Assembly: GCF_001757995.1 (NCBI RefSeq) | Contig: NZ_LXLV01000062.1 | Location: 62,001 to 126,000 of the forward strand | Source: Bacillus mycoides | GTDB taxonomy: Bacteria; Bacillota; Bacilli; Bacillales; Bacillaceae_G | Length of the DNA: 64,000 nucleotides | Direction: 5' to 3' | In this document: piece after piece, positions 54,483 to 63,728 of the stretch | Layout: every line of letters starts with the position of its first letter | How positions within the stretch are numbered: position 1 is the stretch's first letter | Notes under the pieces: model-generated | Database searches by the model: none | Seen by the model: only the letters and a program-made list of their open reading frames with translations | What the model was told of the DNA's origin: nothing | Made by a program: the position numbers and the translations under genes

Positions 54483-54836
54483 TCTTCATTTCACAATTAA
54501 AATGTCATATTATTATTTCGGCAAGATTTAAGTCTTACTCCGAATATTACTTCTCTTCTTGAGAAGAGTATATCGTATATAAGAAAAAATATACATTCTC
54601 ATTGTATCTATCGCAATTTTCATTGTCAAGCGTTGTCTACTTTTACTTTCTTTACCTTCAGCCCTGAATCTTATATGGATTTAAAAAACAGACGGCATAT
54701 TATCCTGGAAAACCTTAGTAAATCCCAATTCATTCACTTAAAACATATGAATATCCCTCTTTACACATAGCCTTTTGGATAGAATAAATATTTTATCTCT
54801 AGCTATATACAACGCTTTCATAATGAATTAAAAAAT

Positions 54837-54860
54837 AAAAGACACGGTCCCGTGTCTTTT
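54837..54860 (-). terminator. recA terminator
   Basis: AAAAGACACG pairs with CGTGTCTTTT around GTCC, followed by TATTTTTT. Confidence 0.9.
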
Positions 54861-54866
54861 TATTTT

Positions 54867-55898
54867 TTAATCTTGAAGAGCTGAATCTTCCGTGCCTTCA
54901 ACACCAGAATCTTCACCAATTCCGTGATGTTCACGAACAAAGAAGGCAATTTCTTCTCTTAAATCCGTATTCTCTTTTAAGAATTGCTTCGAATTTTCAC
55001 GACCTTGTCCTAAACGCTCTTCATTATAAGAGTACCAAGCACCGCTCTTTTGAACGATATCAAGTTCAGAAGCCATATCTAAGATTTCACCTTCTCTTGA
55101 AATACCTTCTCCGTACATAATATCAACTTCAGCAACACGGAATGGCGGTGCTACTTTATTTTTAACTACTTTTACTTTCGTTTTATTACCAACGATGTCA
55201 TTACCTTGCTTTAATTGCTCAGCACGACGTACTTCAAGACGGACAGTTGAATAGAATTTCAACGCACGACCACCTGGAGTTGTTTCTGGGTTCCCGAACA
55301 TAACCCCAACTTTTTCACGAATTTGGTTGATAAAGATTGCGATTGTTTTTGATTTGTTGATTGCACCTGAAAGTTTACGAAGTGCTTGTGACATTAAACG
55401 TGCTTGTAAACCAACGTGAGAGTCACCCATGTCCCCTTCGATCTCAGCTTTCGGTACAAGAGCTGCTACAGAGTCAATTACGATAATATCAACCGCGCCA
55501 CTTCGTACAAGTGCTTCTGCGATTTCTAGTCCTTGCTCCCCTGTATCAGGCTGTGATAATAGTAATTCATCAATGTTAACACCTAATTTTTGTGCATATA
55601 CAGGATCCATTGCATGCTCCGCATCGATGAACGCCGCTTGTCCACCTTGACGCTGCACTTCTGCGATTGCGTGTAATGAAACTGTTGTTTTACCTGAACT
55701 TTCAGGTCCATAAATTTCAATAATACGTCCACGTGGGTATCCGCCTACTCCTAGTGCCACATCAAGTGCTAAAGAACCACTTGAAATTGTAGAAATTCTA
55801 CGCTCCGCTTGTTCTCCTAATTTCATAATTGAACCTTTACCGAATTGCTTCTCTATTTGTTTTAACGCCATATCTAATGCCGCTTGACGATCACTCAT
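54867..55898 (-). CDS. recA: Recombinase RecA
   Basis: 343 residues. ATP-dependent strand-exchange protein and co-protease for LexA. Walker [10 protein letters not shown], loop regions L1 around [23 protein letters not shown] and L2 near [20 protein letters not shown], and the ALKFYSS-type signature are present. It is preceded by a LexA-type box and a sigma-A-like promoter, so it is SOS-controlled as in B. subtilis. Separate transcript from cinA, with 143 bases between them. Confidence 0.98.
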   Translation of the reverse strand: MSDRQAALDMALKQIEKQFGKGSIMKLGEQAERRISTISSGSLALDVALGVGGYPRGRIIEIYGPESSGKTTVSLHAIAEVQRQGGQAAFIDAEHAMDPVYAQKLGVNIDELLLSQPDTGEQGLEIAEALVRSGAVDIIVIDSVAALVPKAEIEGDMGDSHVGLQARLMSQALRKLSGAINKSKTIAIFINQIREKVGVMFGNPETTPGGRALKFYSTVRLEVRRAEQLKQGNDIVGNKTKVKVVKNKVAPPFRVAEVDIMYGEGISREGEILDMASELDIVQKSGAWYSYNEERLGQGRENSKQFLKENTDLREEIAFFVREHHGIGEDSGVEGTEDSALQD

Positions 55899-55931
55899 TC
55901 AAAATTCCTCCTTAACTAAATTGCTAATCTT

Positions 55932-55982
55932 ATTATACCTATTTTCAATTCAATTTGCCAACAAAAATCGAACATTTATTCG
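55932..55982 (-). promoter_or_regulatory. recA promoter with LexA (SOS) box
   Basis: Toward recA: the LexA-like box CGAATAAATGTTCG (complement of 55969-55982; one mismatch from CGAAC-N4-GTTCG), then TTGGCA as -35 (complement of 55956-55961), 18 bases, and TATAAT as -10 (complement of 55932-55937). Confidence 0.75.
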
Positions 55983-56022
55983 TTTTTTTTATTTCATATC
56001 GAATATAACTAGATTTTTCCAC

Positions 56023-56062
56023 AAAAAAAACTAGAAGAAATTTATATCTCTTCTAGCTTTTT
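56023..56062 (-). terminator. cinA terminator
   Basis: AAAAACTAGAAG pairs with CTTCTAGCTTTTT, overlapping the cinA stop codon; A8 on one side gives the T-run for the minus strand. Confidence 0.8.
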
Positions 56063-57280
56063 AAATAAATGATAAAATCCATATTTTGTAGAGCGTTCTC
56101 TAATTTGTTGACGACTTCCACTTAAATTAAGCGAGAAGACTACAGCTGGCTCATCTTTAATCGCCAGTCCAACAAATACTGTTCCTGGTTCTTTATGCTC
56201 TGAAGCATCCGGTCCTGCCACCCCAGTGAAACTAATTCCGATATCTGCTTTTAACAGTTTCTTTACATTTTCAGCAAGATAACGAGCACACTGTTTACTA
56301 ACCGCGCCGTCAGTACGTAACACTTCTTCAGGTACATGTAAAATTTGTTGCTTCACATCATTTTGATAGCAAATGACACCGCCTTTAAATACAGACGAAA
56401 CACCAGCATTTTCTGTTACTTGATTTCCAAAAAGACCGCCTGTTAAACTTTCTGCACATGCTAAAGTTAACCCCTTTTCCTTCAATAGCCTTATTGCCTT
56501 GTAATGAAGGAAATCTTGGTCATATCCGTAGAAAAATTCCCCTACTCTTTCTAAAATCAAATCTTCCACATGCTGAATCAGTTTCTCCGCCTCATCAGCA
56601 TCATGATGTTTGGCAGTTAAACGTAATGTCACTTCTCCATCATTTGCTAGTGGTGCAATGGTTGGGTTCGTTTGTCCATCAATTAAATCTTGAACTTTCA
56701 CCTCTAATTGAGATTCTCCAATACCGAAAAAACGAAGAACACGAGAATAAATATTTTCCCCCGTTGTAAACTTGCATAAAAACGGCTCTACGTAACTTAT
56801 ATACATCGGCTTCATTTCTTTTGGTGGTCCTGGTAATAAAATATAAACTTTTCCGTTCTTATTTAACCCCATACCAGGCGCCATACCGTGATCATTCGCA
56901 AATACAGTCGATCCATTTAAAACGAGCGCCTGCTTTTTATTATTCTCCGTAAATTCACGGCCTGTACGCTTAAAATAATCGCATATCGATGTTAATGCCT
57001 TTTCATCATACACAAGCTCTTTATCTAAACTAGACGCAATTGTTTCTTTCGTTAAATCATCTTTTGTCGGTCCTAATCCACCTGTAAAAATGAGCATATC
57101 AGCTCGTTCTTCAGCCAATTCAATTGCCTTCTGTAATCGCTTGTTATTATCCCCAACAACAGTATGGTAGTACACGTTAATTCCGATTGAAGCTAACTTT
57201 TCAGATAAAAACTGGGCATTTGTATTTGCAATTTGTCCAAGTAATAATTCCGTTCCAACCGCAATAATTTCAGCATTCAT
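56042..57280 (-). CDS. cinA: CinA: competence/damage-inducible protein, nicotinamide-nucleotide hydrolase family
   Basis: 412 residues. The N-terminal molybdopterin-binding-like domain ([44 protein letters not shown]) is linked to ADP-ribose/FAD pyrophosphatase-type activities. The C-terminal NMN deamidase domain has [25 protein letters not shown] and [21 protein letters not shown]. Full length, 20 bases downstream of pgsA and next to recA as in B. subtilis. Confidence 0.95.
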   Translation of the reverse strand: MNAEIIAVGTELLLGQIANTNAQFLSEKLASIGINVYYHTVVGDNNKRLQKAIELAEERADMLIFTGGLGPTKDDLTKETIASSLDKELVYDEKALTSICDYFKRTGREFTENNKKQALVLNGSTVFANDHGMAPGMGLNKNGKVYILLPGPPKEMKPMYISYVEPFLCKFTTGENIYSRVLRFFGIGESQLEVKVQDLIDGQTNPTIAPLANDGEVTLRLTAKHHDADEAEKLIQHVEDLILERVGEFFYGYDQDFLHYKAIRLLKEKGLTLACAESLTGGLFGNQVTENAGVSSVFKGGVICYQNDVKQQILHVPEEVLRTDGAVSKQCARYLAENVKKLLKADIGISFTGVAGPDASEHKEPGTVFVGLAIKDEPAVVFSLNLSGSRQQIRERSTKYGFYHLFKKLEEI

Positions 57281-57300
57281 CCCAATTCCCCCATAAACTT

Positions 57301-57879
57301 CTATTTTGAGTTTACAAAAGCATCTTTATTTTTCCAGAAATAATCCCATCCTGAAATAACGGTAAAGAATAATGCAATCCATATGAAAATATCTGCAACT
57401 GGAATATGAAGTAAATTTAACGGTACATCATGCAATAAGTATGCTGCAATCGCAATAATTTGTGTCCATGTCTTAATTTTCCCTAGCTGATTTGCTGCAA
57501 CTACTTCCCCTGTCCCAGCAAGTACAAGGCGTAAACCTGTTACTGCAAACTCACGGCTTATAATTACAATAACGATCCAAGCAGGTACATATTGCATCTC
57601 TACCAACGTGATAAGTGCTGCAGAAACAAGTAATTTATCTGCTAACGGGTCAAGGAATTTCCCTAAATTCGTTACAAGATTATATTTTCTTGCATAATGT
57701 CCATCAATCCAATCTGTAGCCGAAGCAATAATAAAGATAAGTGCCCCTACTAAATGTTGAATTGGTAACTCTACATCACCAATTATAAATGAGCCCCACT
57801 CAAAGGGCGCTAACATAATTACCATAAAAATTGGAATTAAGAAGATTCTAGATATTGTAATTTTATTTGGTAAATTCAC
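57301..57879 (-). CDS. pgsA: CDP-diacylglycerol-glycerol-3-phosphate 3-phosphatidyltransferase
   Basis: 192 residues, integral membrane enzyme of phosphatidylglycerol synthesis. The CDP-alcohol phosphotransferase motif DG-x2-AR-x8-G-x3-D-x3-D is complete as DGHYAR ... [10 protein letters not shown]. Start [13 protein letters not shown]; five to six spans. In Bacillus it lies between rodZ (ymfM) and cinA, as here. Confidence 0.96.
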   Translation of the reverse strand: MNLPNKITISRIFLIPIFMVIMLAPFEWGSFIIGDVELPIQHLVGALIFIIASATDWIDGHYARKYNLVTNLGKFLDPLADKLLVSAALITLVEMQYVPAWIVIVIISREFAVTGLRLVLAGTGEVVAANQLGKIKTWTQIIAIAAYLLHDVPLNLLHIPVADIFIWIALFFTVISGWDYFWKNKDAFVNSK

Positions 57880-57922
57880 AGCTATTCCTCCATCATATCA
57901 AAAACATTTGTTCATTGAAAAA

Positions 57923-57941
57923 AGTCATCGAAGCGATGACT
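57923..57941 (-). terminator. Small hairpin after rodZ
   Basis: AGTCATCG pairs with CGATGACT around AAG, overlapping the end of rodZ; a weak T-run follows, so read-through to pgsA is likely. Confidence 0.55.
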
Positions 57942-57942
57942 G

Positions 57943-58869
57943 TTATTGCGCAGCTTGCCCTATCCCTTGGTTTTTTATCACCAATCTTTGGTGAAGTTCT
58001 TTTTCTGGATCCAATGGGAAAGCAACCACTTGACCATTCAGTTTAACTTCAACATTCGTTGCATTTCCAATATTAAGTCGCACTTCTTTTACTGTTGATA
58101 AATCACGTTTTTCTATTTGGCCACCTTGTACTGTAGTGTTTAGAATTTCGTTCCCAGCATCATCTTTAACATCTACATAACTCGCACCTTTACCCGATAT
58201 TTCCAGTTCTAATGTTTTATTATTATGAATTTCCAAAGTAGATACCTTACCAGTCGTTCCAACTACTTTTATCTCTTGCTGTCCAGTTGGTTGTGCTGGT
58301 TGTTCCTCTTTCTTTGGCTCTTCTTTCTTTGGTTCTTCTTTTTTGGGTTCTTCTTTTTTTTGTTCTTCCGCTTTCGCTTCATCTTTCTTCGTATCTAACG
58401 GAGAATCTTTTGCTTTTTGAACCTCAATTTTCTCACTTTGAGCATTTGGAACTTGCCTATCATCTTTTCCAGTTAACGCTTGAATAACAAACCAGACTAC
58501 CACTCCAAATGCGATTACTAACAACGCAATCAAAATTTTTGGCATATGATCTGCAATTGGCCATGATGAAGACTTTTGCATTGTTTCTTGTGTTTTTTGT
58601 CCAGTTGATACTTGTGGAACTTCACGTTTTTCAGATTGTGGTATCGTACTCTGATATTCTACAAGCAGTTCCTCTCCATTTAATCCAACAGCATCTGCAT
58701 ATTGTTTAATGAATGCACGCGCATAAAAAGCTCCTGGCAACACATCATATTTGCCTTCTTCAATCGCTACTAAATGGCGCTTTTGAATTTTTGTAATCTC
58801 ATGCAGCTGATCAATAGACAAGCCTTTCGCTTCTCTTGCTTCTGTCAGCTTTTGTCCTAATTCCGTCAC
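57943..58869 (-). CDS. rodZ: RodZ (YmfM): cell-shape protein with N-terminal HTH and one membrane span
   Basis: 308 residues from a GTG (VTELGQKLTEAREAKG), with GAGGTG upstream; a GTG three codons earlier lies inside that site. The HTH_25 domain spans residues 1-75 (GLSIDQLHEITKIQKRHLVAIEEG), the single span is ILIALLVIAFGVVVWFVIQAL near 115-137, then a Lys/Glu-rich linker with KKEEP repeats, and an extracellular DUF4115 beta domain to the end. RodZ links MreB filaments to the wall-synthesis complex. Confidence 0.93.
   Translation of the reverse strand: MTELGQKLTEAREAKGLSIDQLHEITKIQKRHLVAIEEGKYDVLPGAFYARAFIKQYADAVGLNGEELLVEYQSTIPQSEKREVPQVSTGQKTQETMQKSSSWPIADHMPKILIALLVIAFGVVVWFVIQALTGKDDRQVPNAQSEKIEVQKAKDSPLDTKKDEAKAEEQKKEEPKKEEPKKEEPKKEEQPAQPTGQQEIKVVGTTGKVSTLEIHNNKTLELEISGKGASYVDVKDDAGNEILNTTVQGGQIEKRDLSTVKEVRLNIGNATNVEVKLNGQVVAFPLDPEKELHQRLVIKNQGIGQAAQ
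58301..58360 (-). repeat. 15-bp tandem repeat coding KKEEP units in rodZ
   Basis: Four adjoining 15-base units of the type GGTTCTTCTTTCTTT on the plus strand, with single-base variants. They encode the extracytoplasmic linker, so copy-number change would alter its length by five residues. Confidence 0.75.
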
Positions 58870-58889
58870 TACTAACACCTCAATATTTC

Positions 58890-59675
58890 TTAAAAGTCGA
58901 ACATAGAGAAATTATTTTGCGTACCTTGCTCAATTTCATCTACTAAATTATATTGAATTTCTTCATCATAATCGTTACGCAATTCGATAATATAATCAAA
59001 ATCATCCAATGTGTATTCTGACTGACTCACAAACACATCCGGATGTTCCACAACTTTCGTTGCAGGCAATCTCATGATTTCACGAACGAGCTGCCAGTGT
59101 CTTTCATTGGCACGCTTTGTCGACACAATTCCATCCAGTATGAAAATATTATCGTCGCTATACTCATCTTCAATCAATTGGCTACGAACAGTTTGCTTAA
59201 TGAGAGTAGATGATACGAATAACCATCTCTTATTTGCACAAACACTTGCGGCAACAATAGATTCTGTTTTTCCGACACGAGGCATTCCTCGTATCCCAAT
59301 TAGTTTATGACCTTCTTTTTTCATTATTTCCGCCATAAAGTCTACAAGTAATCCTAGTTCATCACGCACAAATCGAAATGTTTTCTTATCATCTGCATCT
59401 CGTTGTATGTACCTACCATGTCTAACTGCTAGCTTATCTCTAAGCTTTGGCGGACGATATTTCGTTACCGTTATATTATCCATCGTATTTAAAATTGATT
59501 CAAGTCTAGCGATTTGTTCTTGATTATCACACATAAGCAAAAGTCCACGTCGTGCATTATCTACACCATTAATTGTGACAATATTGATGCCAAGCATACC
59601 GATTAACGAAGAAACGTCACCAAGTAAGCCAGGTCGGTTTTTATGTATTTCATATTCAAAATACCATTCAATCAT
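58890..59675 (-). CDS. ymfK: YmfK (DUF3388): ACT-like domain plus P-loop domain
   Basis: 261 residues. The first ~75 residues resemble an ACT regulatory domain (YEIHKNRPGLLGDVSSLIGMLGINIVTINGVD). A P-loop is then visible as GIRGMPRVGKTESIVAAS, with FILDGIV as a possible Walker B region, and the end is acidic (RNDYDEEIQYNLVDEIE). Function not established. Located 20 bases upstream of rodZ, its conserved Bacillus position. Confidence 0.85.
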   Translation of the reverse strand: MIEWYFEYEIHKNRPGLLGDVSSLIGMLGINIVTINGVDNARRGLLLMCDNQEQIARLESILNTMDNITVTKYRPPKLRDKLAVRHGRYIQRDADDKKTFRFVRDELGLLVDFMAEIMKKEGHKLIGIRGMPRVGKTESIVAASVCANKRWLFVSSTLIKQTVRSQLIEDEYSDDNIFILDGIVSTKRANERHWQLVREIMRLPATKVVEHPDVFVSQSEYTLDDFDYIIELRNDYDEEIQYNLVDEIEQGTQNNFSMFDF

Positions 59676-59780
59676 CCAAGATCACTCCCCCACGCTTACT
59701 TTACACCTACGTACTATATTATATGATTTCATCTTAATAGGGAAGCTAAATGTATAATCTATTCCTCCTAATTATTATAC

Positions 59781-59818
59781 AAAAAAAGTAGAGAGGAACT
59801 TCTCCTCTCTACTTTTAC
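59781..59818 (-). terminator. ymfJ terminator
   Basis: AAAGTAGAGAGGA pairs with TCCTCTCTACTTT around ACTTC. Confidence 0.88.
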
Positions 59819-60063
59819 TTGTGTTGTACAAATTTTACCATTAAATTTGCGATTGTGTGTTGCTCTTGTTCATCAGCAACTTTCCAAAGCTCAGACAATA
59901 ATTTTTCTTGATCGTTGCGCGCTTCTACTTCATTTGCTAAATAATCACCCACACGAAATGCCATATCTGATACGGCACCACCATCAAGCCCTTTTCCCCC
60001 CGCTTGTTCTAAACGTTCTCCTAAAAAGCTCTTCCACTGATCAAAATTATCTAACACTGACAT
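59815..60063 (-). CDS. ymfJ: YmfJ (DUF3243) small helical protein
   Basis: 82 residues from MSVLDNFDQWKSFLGERL, with GAGGTG upstream; an alternative start lies five codons earlier. DUF3243 core WKSFLGERLEQAGGKGLDGGAVSDMAFRVGDYLANEVEA followed by a helical tail (KLLSELWKVADEQEQHTIANLMVKFV). Function unknown; widely conserved between ymfI and ymfK. Confidence 0.88.
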   Translation of the reverse strand: MSVLDNFDQWKSFLGERLEQAGGKGLDGGAVSDMAFRVGDYLANEVEARNDQEKLLSELWKVADEQEQHTIANLMVKFVQHK

Positions 60064-60138
60064 GTTTAAGCACCTCACTATTGAGTAATAGAATCATGCT
60101 TAATTTGTGCATTTTTTTATTTTTTATGTAAGAAATTT

Positions 60139-60852
60139 TTAACAATGCCAACCGCCATTGACTCCAATAATTTGCCCCGTAATATAAGAAGCTCCTGGCG
60201 AAACAAGGAAGGAGATTGTTTTTGCTACCTCTTCGGGTAGTCCTATTCTACCTAATGGAATATCTTCAGCAATTTCATTTTTATCATCTTCTGAAAATAC
60301 ATTTAACATTTCTGTTTCGATTGCACCTGGCGCTACCGCATTAACGCGCAATCCACTTAAAGAAACTTCTTTCGCTAAAGCCTTCACATATGAATTTTGT
60401 GCACCTTTCACCATTGAGTACAGCACCTCACAAGAAGCTCCTATTTGCCCCCAAATGGATGAAATAATGACAACATTACCACTTCTCCGCCCGATCATCG
60501 GTGGAAGCGCCATCGATAGAAGTCTATATAAACTCTTTACTTGAAGCTCCACCATATAATCTAATTCTTCATTAGTAACATCTGTTACTAATCCAAAGAT
60601 ACTCTTTCCAGCTGCGTATACAATAACATCAATAGGATGTTCGATTTGTCCCCACAATTTCTCCGCTCCATCGATAGAAGCTAAATTTGCTTGCACAGGA
60701 ATCACTACATCAAATTCCTTTTGTAACTCCTTTATCTTCTCTTCGCTTTTATTGTAATGAACATATACTGTATATCCATCCTGAATTAATTGTTTTGAAA
60801 TAGCAGAGCCGATTCCTCCGCTCCCTCCAGTTACTAATGCATACTTTTTCAT
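60139..60852 (-). CDS. ymfI: YmfI short-chain dehydrogenase, EF-P 5-aminopentanone reductase
   Basis: 237 residues, classical SDR. Cofactor motif TGGSGGIG at the N-terminus, YAAGKS, catalytic Ser in VIISSIWGQIG, and Tyr-x3-Lys in VLYSMVKGAQ, then AVAPGAIETEM. B. subtilis YmfI reduces the 5-aminopentanone group on elongation factor P, completing its modification for translation of proline stretches; this assignment is by homology. Separated from ymfH by a strong hairpin. Confidence 0.87.
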   Translation of the reverse strand: MKKYALVTGGSGGIGSAISKQLIQDGYTVYVHYNKSEEKIKELQKEFDVVIPVQANLASIDGAEKLWGQIEHPIDVIVYAAGKSIFGLVTDVTNEELDYMVELQVKSLYRLLSMALPPMIGRRSGNVVIISSIWGQIGASCEVLYSMVKGAQNSYVKALAKEVSLSGLRVNAVAPGAIETEMLNVFSEDDKNEIAEDIPLGRIGLPEEVAKTISFLVSPGASYITGQIIGVNGGWHC

Positions 60853-60895
60853 AATTTCCCTCTCTTATCTCTACAAGCTCATTTTTCATACAACT

Positions 60896-60948
60896 AAATA
60901 ATACCCTCATCTTATAATTTATCAATGATAAGATGAGGGTATTATTAT
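60896..60948 (-). terminator. Long hairpin between ymfH and ymfI
   Basis: AATAATACCCTCATCTTAT pairs perfectly with ATAAGATGAGGGTATTATT around 12 bases. It probably ends the ymfF-ymfH transcript. Confidence 0.75.
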
Positions 60949-60956
60949 GAAACCTT

Positions 60957-62243
60957 TTATTTTTTCGGTAAAACTTGACAAACACTCATTTTTTCTTCTG
61001 ATAATAATAATTTTGCTACTTCTTGTAAATCTTGAACAGTTAGACCTTCTAATACAGTCAATGCATCAAACAAGCTAGATTCATTAAACGCATATCGTGT
61101 AAATTGATTTGCAATATATTCCGGTGAATTCAACGACCGTAAAAAACCACCAATTTTCTTTTTCTTTACTCGTTCTAATGCTGCCGCATCTAATTGATCA
61201 TAATTTGTGTTTAATAAAATACCTTTCAAACGCTCTTCCAATTCATCAGGTTGCTTCGTATCACCGCCAACCATTGCAAAACCGAAGTTATTCTCTTCCG
61301 TATAGTCATATGAGAACGAATCATCAATAAGCCCTTCATTATATAAAGCTTCGTAATGAACAGAACTTTTTCCAAATAAATAATCTAAAAGTAACGTAAG
61401 CGCAATTTCTTGTTTTAAAAGGGCTTTCCCTTTTTCTTTTAAATTTGTCGCTTTAATACCAACTAAACATTTCGGTGTTTGTACAGGCATTGAAATGATT
61501 TTCTTCTTTTCGTTTACTTCATCTGGTTCTTCTTCAAATGAACGTACAATTTCTGGCTGGTTTTTATAATCTTTTTTCGCTTGATTTTCACGTACTAAAT
61601 CCATTGTTTTCTCTGGATCAATTGCACCCACAACAAATAATAACATATTGCTCGGATGATAAAATGTTTCGTAACATTCATATAATAGGTCTTTCGTAAT
61701 TTTACTAATAGACTCGATTGTCCCTGCAATATCAATTTTAATTGGATGCTTTACAAACAAGCTATCAATTAATCCAAAGTATAAGCGCCAATCTGGATTA
61801 TCTTGATACATTTGAATTTCTTGCCCGATAATCCCCTTCTCTTTTTCAACTGTTTTTTCAGAGAAGTAAGGCTCTTGTACGAAGTTTAACAATGTATTTA
61901 AATTTCGTTCTACATTTGATGTACATGAAAAAAGGTAAGCTGTTCGTGTGAAAGATGTGAAAGCATTTGCTGATGCTCCTTGTTTACTAAACAATTGGAA
62001 AGCATCGTGATCTTCTTTTTCAAATAATTTATGCTCAAGAAAATGAGCAATCCCATCAGGCACACGAATCATTTCTTCTTTACCTAATGGTACAAATGTA
62101 TTGTCCACAGAACCATATTTTGTCGTAAACGTTGCAAATGTTTTATTAAATCCTTGCTTCGGTAAAATATATACATCTAATCCATTCGGAAGTTTTTCAT
62201 AATATAACGTCTCTTTTAATTGCTCATACACAATTTTCTCCAT
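60957..62243 (-). CDS. ymfH: YmfH: M16-family zinc peptidase, catalytic subunit
   Basis: 428 residues. The inverted zinc motif His-x2-Glu-His is intact in GIAHFLEHKLFE (about residues 65-76), with the distal Glu in EKGIIGQEIQMY. LFSCTSNVERNL and YHPSNMLLFVVG belong to the first half domain; the second half ends NQFTRYAFNESSLFD. Probably pairs with YmfF, encoded immediately upstream (adjacent stop and start). Role in peptide processing inferred. Confidence 0.9.
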   Translation of the reverse strand: MEKIVYEQLKETLYYEKLPNGLDVYILPKQGFNKTFATFTTKYGSVDNTFVPLGKEEMIRVPDGIAHFLEHKLFEKEDHDAFQLFSKQGASANAFTSFTRTAYLFSCTSNVERNLNTLLNFVQEPYFSEKTVEKEKGIIGQEIQMYQDNPDWRLYFGLIDSLFVKHPIKIDIAGTIESISKITKDLLYECYETFYHPSNMLLFVVGAIDPEKTMDLVRENQAKKDYKNQPEIVRSFEEEPDEVNEKKKIISMPVQTPKCLVGIKATNLKEKGKALLKQEIALTLLLDYLFGKSSVHYEALYNEGLIDDSFSYDYTEENNFGFAMVGGDTKQPDELEERLKGILLNTNYDQLDAAALERVKKKKIGGFLRSLNSPEYIANQFTRYAFNESSLFDALTVLEGLTVQDLQEVAKLLLSEEKMSVCQVLPKK

Positions 62244-63518
62244 TTATTCTCCCTCCGTTCCATGTAAAAAGTAAATTGTATCTAGTTCAATATTATTAGC
62301 AACTTTCACAATCTCTTCTTTCGTCACGCTTTCTATGCCCGTTAGCCATTCTTCAACTGGACGCGTACGCTCCGAGATTACCCCGTGATAAAGCATTTCA
62401 ACAAAACCACGTGGTGTATCAATTGCCTCTAAGATTTGATTTTGAATTACACTTTTTGTTTGATGCATCTCTTCTTCAGAAAAATCACCATTTTGCATCG
62501 CTAGCATTTGTTCTTTAATAATTTCAACTGCTTTTTCATAATTTTTCGCTTCGATTCCTGACATAACAAACAACAAGCCTTTATGACTTTCAAAGCGTGA
62601 TGCTGCATAGTACGCTAAACTATTTTTTTCACGCACATTTACGAATAGCTTCGAATGAGAAAAGCCTCCAAATAACCCATTGAACAATTGCAGCGCGAAA
62701 TAATCTTCATCTTTATATGTGACAAACGTACGATAACCGATGTGTAATTTACTTTGTTTTAATTCTTGTTTTTCAACAACTTCTTTTTCTTCATTATTTC
62801 GCTTATGAAGGAGTACATTTCTTTCTCTCACAGGACGCGCTGAAATAGAAAAATACTTACTTACAAGATCAACTGCACTTTCTGAAATATCACCAATAAT
62901 ATATAGATCCATTTCATCTTCCGCTAACACTTTTTGATAATATTGATACAGACTTTCATTTGTAATAGAAGCAACACTCTCTTTTTTTCCATTTGCACTT
63001 AAGCGATACGGTTCTACTTTGCACATTTCTTCAATTAAACGCTCGTTTGCATAACGCATTTTATCATCATAAGTAGCTTCAATTCGTTGCAAGAGTGCTC
63101 GTTTCTCACTTTCTACAATAGAAGATAGAAAACCGTCCCCTTCTGTTGCTGGATTTAAAACAATATCAGATAACATAGAAAGCGCTTTTTCAAATAACGG
63201 TGGTGCATCGCGTAAATACGTTTCATTTGCAATGTCTACATAAATAGAGATGATATGGTCTTCACCTTTTTTACTTACATCTACCGCTAAAGAAGATCCA
63301 TATAATTCTTCTAAATATTGACGAAGACGAATTACAGAAGGCAGTTTTTCTGTCGCACTTTGCAATACGTATGGTAATAAGGCACGCTCTGTCACCGTCT
63401 CCTCATTTAAAGGTGCTTTAAAACGAAATACAAAGGTATTTGTTTTATATTTATCAGTCGGAATAATATGTACTCGCAAGCCACCTAATTCATGCAGTTG
63501 CTGTTCCATTAGTTTCAT
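62244..63518 (-). CDS. ymfF: YmfF: M16-family peptidase-like, non-catalytic partner
   Basis: 424 residues. Overall M16 architecture (TVTERALLPYVLQSATEKLPSVIRLRQYLEELYGSSL, ALQLFNGLFGGFSHSKLFVNVREKNSLAYYAASRFES) but no His-x2-Glu-His motif: the corresponding segment reads LLPYVLQSAT. The C-terminal R/Y element that holds substrate (NSLAYYA) is kept, as expected for the regulatory half of a heterodimer with YmfH. Confidence 0.9.
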   Translation of the reverse strand: MKLMEQQLHELGGLRVHIIPTDKYKTNTFVFRFKAPLNEETVTERALLPYVLQSATEKLPSVIRLRQYLEELYGSSLAVDVSKKGEDHIISIYVDIANETYLRDAPPLFEKALSMLSDIVLNPATEGDGFLSSIVESEKRALLQRIEATYDDKMRYANERLIEEMCKVEPYRLSANGKKESVASITNESLYQYYQKVLAEDEMDLYIIGDISESAVDLVSKYFSISARPVRERNVLLHKRNNEEKEVVEKQELKQSKLHIGYRTFVTYKDEDYFALQLFNGLFGGFSHSKLFVNVREKNSLAYYAASRFESHKGLLFVMSGIEAKNYEKAVEIIKEQMLAMQNGDFSEEEMHQTKSVIQNQILEAIDTPRGFVEMLYHGVISERTRPVEEWLTGIESVTKEEIVKVANNIELDTIYFLHGTEGE

Positions 63519-63680
63519 TAATAGCCCTCCTTTACGTATGTAGGAATATTCCTCTTCAATATACAGTTTTTAGAAATAAAAAATCAACTTTTCTTCCTTA
63601 TTATGCTTACATTTGAGTCTTTCTAAAAACTTTAATATGTAAGGAACATAGTAAAATTCCGTATTAAATATATTCTATGT

Positions 63681-63712
63681 AAAAAAGCCCGCACTAATGT
63701 GCGAGCTTTTCT
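63681..63712 (-). terminator. Terminator of the nucleoside ABC transporter operon
   Basis: AAAAAGC-CGCAC pairs with GTGCG-GCTTTT around TAAT with one mismatch; lies just after the permease gene. Confidence 0.75.
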
Positions 63713-63728
63713 TATACTTTTTAAATAC

